A stretch of DNA of 18,136 bases from an uncultured Eggerthellaceae bacterium (lineage in GTDB: Bacteria; Actinomycetota; Coriobacteriia; Coriobacteriales; Eggerthellaceae). Position numbers and translations under genes: made by a program. The notes below the pieces were generated by a model. That model was not told where the DNA came from. It made no database searches and saw only the letters and a list, made by a program, of their open reading frames with translations. The first letter of the stretch is position 1; every line of letters starts with the position of its first letter. The DNA lies in contig CAJTML010000032.1 of the NCBI GenBank assembly GCA_910577495.1, positions 1 to 18,136 of the forward strand, in the 5' to 3' direction. Shown here piece after piece: positions 14,469-18,136 of the stretch.

Positions 14469-14500
14469 AAAAACCGCCCAAACAATGCGTTTGAGCGGTT
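14469..14500 (-). terminator. Rho-independent terminator of the der-plsY-gpsA operon
   Basis: On the minus strand AACCGC and its complement, one mismatch and five more pairs (CAAAC/GTTTG) enclose a five-base loop, followed by five Ts. It lies about 104 bases after the gpsA stop codon. A weaker hairpin, GTTGTT/AACAAC (14583-14599), immediately follows gpsA without a T-run. Confidence 0.8.
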
Positions 14501-14603
14501 AGTAAAATACCAGTAATTCGCCTGTTAACCGGGTGAAATATAAGGGGTTCTGCGTTGACTTTCGGTTGCTTTTTGGCAATCTGTTGTTCAAGCAACAACC
14601 GCG

Positions 14604-15605
14604 CTAAAAGCCGTAGAACTCCGTTTTGAGCGGGCGATTCAGAAGCTCAACAGCTGCGGTTTGCGGCTTTTCGCCCTCCCACACCACAGCGCGCACCATG
14701 TCAGTAATCGGCAGCTCAACCCCATGCGCACGCGCCAGCGTTTGCAGCGTTTTGCAGGCAAGCGCACCTTCGGCCACCATGTGCGTTTGTTCGCTAAATT
14801 CCTCAAGCGTGCCACCCTTGGCAACCAGTTCGCCAAAACGACGGTTACGAGAATGCTGCGAGGTGCACGTTGCAATCAAGTCGCCAGTACCTGCCAGTCC
14901 CATGCATGTGATAGCTTGTCCGCCGCACTTCACCACCAGGCGGCTCATCTCAGCCAAACCGCGTGTCATGAGCATAGCTGCGGTATTGTCGCCAAAACCA
15001 ATGCCGTAAGACACACCCACCGCAATAGCAATCACGTTCTTGAAAGCCGCGCAGAGCTCTACCCCACACACATCATCGGAGGTGTAGGTGCGAAACGTCT
15101 CGCTGGCGAAAAGCTCCTGGAAAAACGAAGCGGTCTCAAGCGAGGAGCTTGCAATCACCGTACCTGACGGAACACCATGCACCACTTCTTCGGCGTGATT
15201 GGGGCCGGACAGCACCGCGAACCGATCGGGGTTGCCCATCTCTGAGGCGAAGACCTCAACCGGCAAAAGGCCACTTCCCTCTTCCACACCCTTCGAGCAA
15301 ATGATGACTGGGAACTGATCATCCACTACATCAGCAAGCGCACGCGCAACCCCACGCATGAGGTTCGACGGCGTGACAATGACCGCCGCTTCAGCGCGCA
15401 ACAGCGCATCCTTATACGAAAGCGTGGCGACAATGTTTTCCGAAAGCGTCACGTCAGTTAAGTAGCGCGGATTGCGATGCTCGGTGTTGATCGTGTGCAC
15501 CACCTCAGGCTTGCGCGCCCACAGCCCAACGTTATGACCCGAATGAGCAAGCCCTTGCGAAAGTGCGGTACCCCATGAGCCGGCACCAATGACAGCAATT
15601 TTCAT
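14604..15605 (-). CDS. gpsA: NAD(P)+-dependent glycerol-3-phosphate dehydrogenase
   Basis: GpsA reduces dihydroxyacetone phosphate to sn-glycerol-3-phosphate, the backbone of phospholipids. It has 333 residues. The dinucleotide loop GAGSWG lies at 7-12, VIVTPSNLMR and SKGVEEGSG in the first domain, SGPNHAEEV at 133-141, the catalytic lysine K189 in AAFKNVIAIAVG, then GDNTAAMLMTRGL and NRRFGE. All key elements are present. A GGAAGGG ribosome binding site lies five bases before the ATG. It follows plsY by 15 bases, which places the G3P-making and G3P-acylating enzymes in one transcript. Confidence 0.97.
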   Translation of the reverse strand: MKIAVIGAGSWGTALSQGLAHSGHNVGLWARKPEVVHTINTEHRNPRYLTDVTLSENIVATLSYKDALLRAEAAVIVTPSNLMRGVARALADVVDDQFPVIICSKGVEEGSGLLPVEVFASEMGNPDRFAVLSGPNHAEEVVHGVPSGTVIASSSLETASFFQELFASETFRTYTSDDVCGVELCAAFKNVIAIAVGVSYGIGFGDNTAAMLMTRGLAEMSRLVVKCGGQAITCMGLAGTGDLIATCTSQHSRNRRFGELVAKGGTLEEFSEQTHMVAEGALACKTLQTLARAHGVELPITDMVRAVVWEGEKPQTAAVELLNRPLKTEFYGF

Positions 15606-15620
15606 AGCAACCCTTCCAAC

Positions 15621-16289
15621 CTAGCTTTGCGTTGTCTGCGATTTCGATCCCCCAATGCGGCGCTCTGTTCCATTGCGCAAACGCCCAATGTTTGAGCGAT
15701 GTGCCCAAATAACAATCACCGCCGCCACCAGGCAGCATGCCCACGCAATGGGATACCCCCAAAAGTAATACAACGCCAAAAACGGGCAGAGCACAGCAGC
15801 CGCAAGCGAACCCGCAGAAACGTACCGAGTCTTAATAACGATCACCGCGAACACGGCAATCTCAATGAGCGCGCCAACAGGACCAAACGTCACAAAGAGG
15901 CAGCCAACCGCAACCGCAATGCCCTTGCCGCCCTTGAAATGCAGCCACGGGCTGAAAATATGTCCCAGAATGCAGCCCACAAAAGCAAATGCAATGCAGT
16001 CATGGTAGACCAGAGCAGCATCTGCACCCAGATGTGGCGCCAACACATACGTATAGACCGCCATCGCTATGAGGCCCGATGCCAAACCCTTACCAAAATC
16101 AAGCAGAAAGACTGCCACGCCACCCACTTTGCCCATGGCGCGCATGGCGTTGGTGGTGCCAATATTTCCTGAACCATGCTGGCGAATATCAGTATGGTAA
16201 AACACGCGCGAAATGATCACGCCCCACGGAATGGAACCAAGCAAAAAAGCAATGACCACCAAGGCGACATAGCTTACAAACGTCTCCAC
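15621..16289 (-). CDS. plsY: Glycerol-3-phosphate acyltransferase PlsY
   Basis: PlsY is a polytopic inner-membrane enzyme that moves the acyl group from acyl-phosphate to glycerol-3-phosphate, giving lysophosphatidate. The three family motifs are clear: GSIPWGVIISR at 18-28, GSGNIGTTNAMR at 39-50 and GHIFSPWLHFKGGKG at 109-123. Several hydrophobic segments surround them. The C-terminus WAHRSNIGRLRNGTE is typical. The start codon is GTG at 16289, with AAGGA about eight bases upstream inside the end of der. The spacing to der is only four bases. Its acyl-phosphate may come from PlsX (not in the window) or from the FakA-type kinase at 1311-2945. Confidence 0.97.
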   Translation of the reverse strand: METFVSYVALVVIAFLLGSIPWGVIISRVFYHTDIRQHGSGNIGTTNAMRAMGKVGGVAVFLLDFGKGLASGLIAMAVYTYVLAPHLGADAALVYHDCIAFAFVGCILGHIFSPWLHFKGGKGIAVAVGCLFVTFGPVGALIEIAVFAVIVIKTRYVSAGSLAAAVLCPFLALYYFWGYPIAWACCLVAAVIVIWAHRSNIGRLRNGTERRIGGSKSQTTQS

Positions 16290-16293
16290 CGAA

Positions 16294-17610
16294 TTAATCC
16301 TTCTTCTTGAACTTCATCTCAATAGGCGTACCAACCAGATCAAAGGCTGATCGCATGCGATTTTCCAAAAATCGCTTATAGTTATCAGTCACCACGTCAG
16401 GTCGATTCACGAAGAAGGCGAACTTCGGCGGCTTTGATCCCGTTTGCGTGACGTATTTCATGCGCAAAATGGTCTTTCCTTGGCTGACGGTATGACCACC
16501 TTCGCGCACATCAGCAAGCCAGACGTTCAGTTTGTTGGTCGGAATAGTCTGCGTGAAGTTTGCATACACCGTATCAATGGCATCCCACACGCGATCAACC
16601 TTTTTGCCGGTCAGTGCCGAGATGGCCACCACTGGTGCATATCCCACAAACGTCAAACGGTCCGCAATGCGCTCACGAATGGCAGCTTTTGCGTCCGGGC
16701 CTTCAACCAGATCCCACTTATTCAACACGATAACCATAGCGCATCCACGCTCAGCAGCGTATCCTGCCACGCGCTGGTCTTCATTGGTCAGCCCCAGCTC
16801 AGCATCAATCACCAGCAGCGCGACATCCGCTCGGTCAATGGCACGCATAGCGCGCACAAATCCGTAATACTCAACGTCTTCGTCAATTTGGCTTTTACGG
16901 CGAAGACCTGCCGTATCCACAATGGTATAAATCTTGCCGTCGTGCTCAATGCGCGTATCAATAGCATCACGCGTAGTGCCAGCAACATTAGACACGATGG
17001 AGCGATCATTGTTGGTGAGTTTGTTGGTAAGCGACGACTTACCCGCATTCGGACGGCCAATGATGGCCACATTAATGCCGGGATCCTCATCATCAATATC
17101 AGGAACCTCAACCTGCTCAAGCGCCTCTACGATGCCGTCCAGCAAGTCCCCTGTGCCATGACCGTGCATCGCCGAAACCGGCCAGGGGTCTCCCAGACCC
17201 AGTTGATAAAACTCCCAAAGCTCATCTTCGCGCCCGGGGGTATCCATCTTATTGACCACCAGAAAAACTGGCTTGTTGGACTTGCGAAGAATGCGAGCAA
17301 CCTCTTCGTCATCTGCGTTGATACCCGTCTTGCCGTCCACAATAAAGACCACAACATCGGCTTCATTTGCGCCCGCAAACGCTTGTGAGCGAATGGAGCC
17401 CTGGAAAGCGTCATCGTCTCCCATTTCAATACCGCCGGTGTCCACCAGCTTAAACTCCATGCCGTTCCAGTCGGCTTCGTGGTACGAACGATCTCGCGTG
17501 ACGCCACGCATTTCATGAACGATAGCTTCGTCACCTTGTGCTATACGGTTTACAAACGTGGACTTGCCCACATTCGGACGTCCGACAACCGCAACTATTG
17601 GCATTGCCAT
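16294..17610 (-). CDS. der: Ribosome biogenesis GTPase Der (EngA)
   Basis: Der is a GTPase with two tandem G domains and a C-terminal KH-like domain that helps mature the 50S subunit. The 438 residues show G1 GRPNVGKS at 10-17, VDTGG near 56-60 and NKMD at 120-123. The second domain has GRPNAGKS at 185-192, VDTAGLRRKS and NKWD near residue 300. The basic C-terminus RMRSAFDLVGTPIEMKFKKKD matches the family. GAGGT about six bases before the first ATG supports the start. It follows the DUF512 gene by 26 bases and is tightly linked to plsY. Confidence 0.98.
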   Translation of the reverse strand: MAMPIVAVVGRPNVGKSTFVNRIAQGDEAIVHEMRGVTRDRSYHEADWNGMEFKLVDTGGIEMGDDDAFQGSIRSQAFAGANEADVVVFIVDGKTGINADDEEVARILRKSNKPVFLVVNKMDTPGREDELWEFYQLGLGDPWPVSAMHGHGTGDLLDGIVEALEQVEVPDIDDEDPGINVAIIGRPNAGKSSLTNKLTNNDRSIVSNVAGTTRDAIDTRIEHDGKIYTIVDTAGLRRKSQIDEDVEYYGFVRAMRAIDRADVALLVIDAELGLTNEDQRVAGYAAERGCAMVIVLNKWDLVEGPDAKAAIRERIADRLTFVGYAPVVAISALTGKKVDRVWDAIDTVYANFTQTIPTNKLNVWLADVREGGHTVSQGKTILRMKYVTQTGSKPPKFAFFVNRPDVVTDNYKRFLENRMRSAFDLVGTPIEMKFKKKD

Positions 17611-17636
17611 GGTACTACCTCACGATGTTTGATTGA

Positions 17637-18136
17637 TTATATGCACGCCCTGCCATCAAGCAGGCACGCCTTCAATTCGGGTAAAAATTCTGTCGCTTGA
17701 CAGGATACCACGGCAAGCGCACACCCCGCCGCGGTTTTGATTTGTTGTGCATTCATGTCATCTAAGGTGACACCGTTATCGTTAAACATGACGCGCATGA
17801 GTGCATAGAGCGCACGAGCATCACAAGCTTCGTTTGCCCGTATGGCATCCACCACATCGCAACCACACAAAAGGCCCGTCACGTCCACGTTGCCACCGAA
17901 AAACGCGTTGTCCGCATAGAGTGGCACCAGCCATCCCGCCAGCTCTGAGCGTTCCACCAGCGACGTAAAGAAGTGCTGTGTCGCTCGACCAAGCAGCATA
18001 TAGATGCGCTGATCTTGCTTGCGGCACACCCGTGCAAGCTCAGCCACCAGTCCTGCCTCCTCAGCGCTTTTCCAATCATCCACAAACGAGCGAATGATGC
18101 CCACGCCGTCCTCAAACATGGCGAAGTCCCCATAAA
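17637..18136 (-). CDS. DUF512 domain protein (radical SAM/PDZ type), C-terminal part only
   Basis: The frame is open through the right edge of the window, so the true start and any N-terminal domains lie outside; 165 residues are visible. The piece begins YGDFAMFEDGVGIIRSF, matching the EDGVG/ENGVG motif of DUF512, and later has ADNAFFGGNVDVTGLLCGCDVV, the family's FFGG...V.GLL.G.D pattern. Full-length relatives carry PDZ-like and radical-SAM-like regions before DUF512 and often sit directly upstream of der, as here. The biochemical role is unknown. The family call is good, but the architecture cannot be checked. Confidence 0.82.
   Translation of the reverse strand, partial: YGDFAMFEDGVGIIRSFVDDWKSAEEAGLVAELARVCRKQDQRIYMLLGRATQHFFTSLVERSELAGWLVPLYADNAFFGGNVDVTGLLCGCDVVDAIRANEACDARALYALMRVMFNDNGVTLDDMNAQQIKTAAGCALAVVSCQATEFLPELKACLLDGRACI

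Noticed and set aside
16444..17388. Plus-strand frame of 314 codons opposite der
   Set aside because: Long, but fully antisense to the Der GTPase. The protein has no recognisable motif, and its length reflects the codon bias of the opposite strand.

Overview
The window is a compact bacterial chromosome segment made mostly of housekeeping genes. Two long minus-strand operons and one short plus-strand operon surround an isolated rpmB and an isolated oleate hydratase gene. The order rpmB / asp23 / fakA-like / recG and the cluster DUF512 protein - der - plsY - gpsA are arrangements known from Bacillota and Coriobacteriia. With the moderate-to-high GC content judged by eye, the NIF3 - C4 zinc-ribbon gene pair and a VanZ-RDD protein, I lean towards a Coriobacteriia-like Actinomycetota. 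That is an inference from gene content, not a species call. I see no phage, IS element, CRISPR array, tRNA or rRNA.

Layout. 1-3358 (minus): asp23 -> fakA-like DAK2 protein -> recG, the last cut by the left edge. 3359-3660: divergent regulatory region with inverted repeats, leading to rpmB (3661-3852, plus) and its terminator. 4058-5911 (plus): oleate hydratase with its own terminator. 5975-6526: a gene-free stretch between convergent genes, unusually dense in inverted and tandem repeats. 6527-10925 (minus): rpe -> cysteine desulfurase -> PHP-family histidinol phosphatase -> NIF3 protein -> coiled-coil zinc-ribbon protein, tightly spaced. 11025-13587 (plus): O6-alkylguanine-DNA methyltransferase, a possible 23-codon ORF overlapping both neighbours, then a three-part fusion of VanZ, RDD and YjeF_N (NAD(P)HX epimerase) domains. 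13624-14094 (minus): membrane-anchored DUF3887 protein. 14095-14603: about 500 bases with two hairpin terminators and a purine-rich inverted repeat. 14604-18136 (minus): DUF512 protein (cut by the right edge) -> der -> plsY -> gpsA.

How the genes connect. Membrane lipid metabolism is a recurring theme. GpsA makes glycerol-3-phosphate and PlsY acylates it with acyl-phosphate. A FakA-type kinase makes acyl-phosphate from exogenous fatty acids, and oleate hydratase converts host oleate to 10-hydroxystearate. RecG and the methyltransferase serve DNA repair; Der and L28 serve the ribosome.

The strongest oddities are the VanZ-RDD-YjeF_N fusion, the repeat-rich non-coding block at about 6139-6522, and a tmRNA-5'-end-like sequence at the predicted start of the rpmB transcript. 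I found no clear new multi-gene defence or mobile system.
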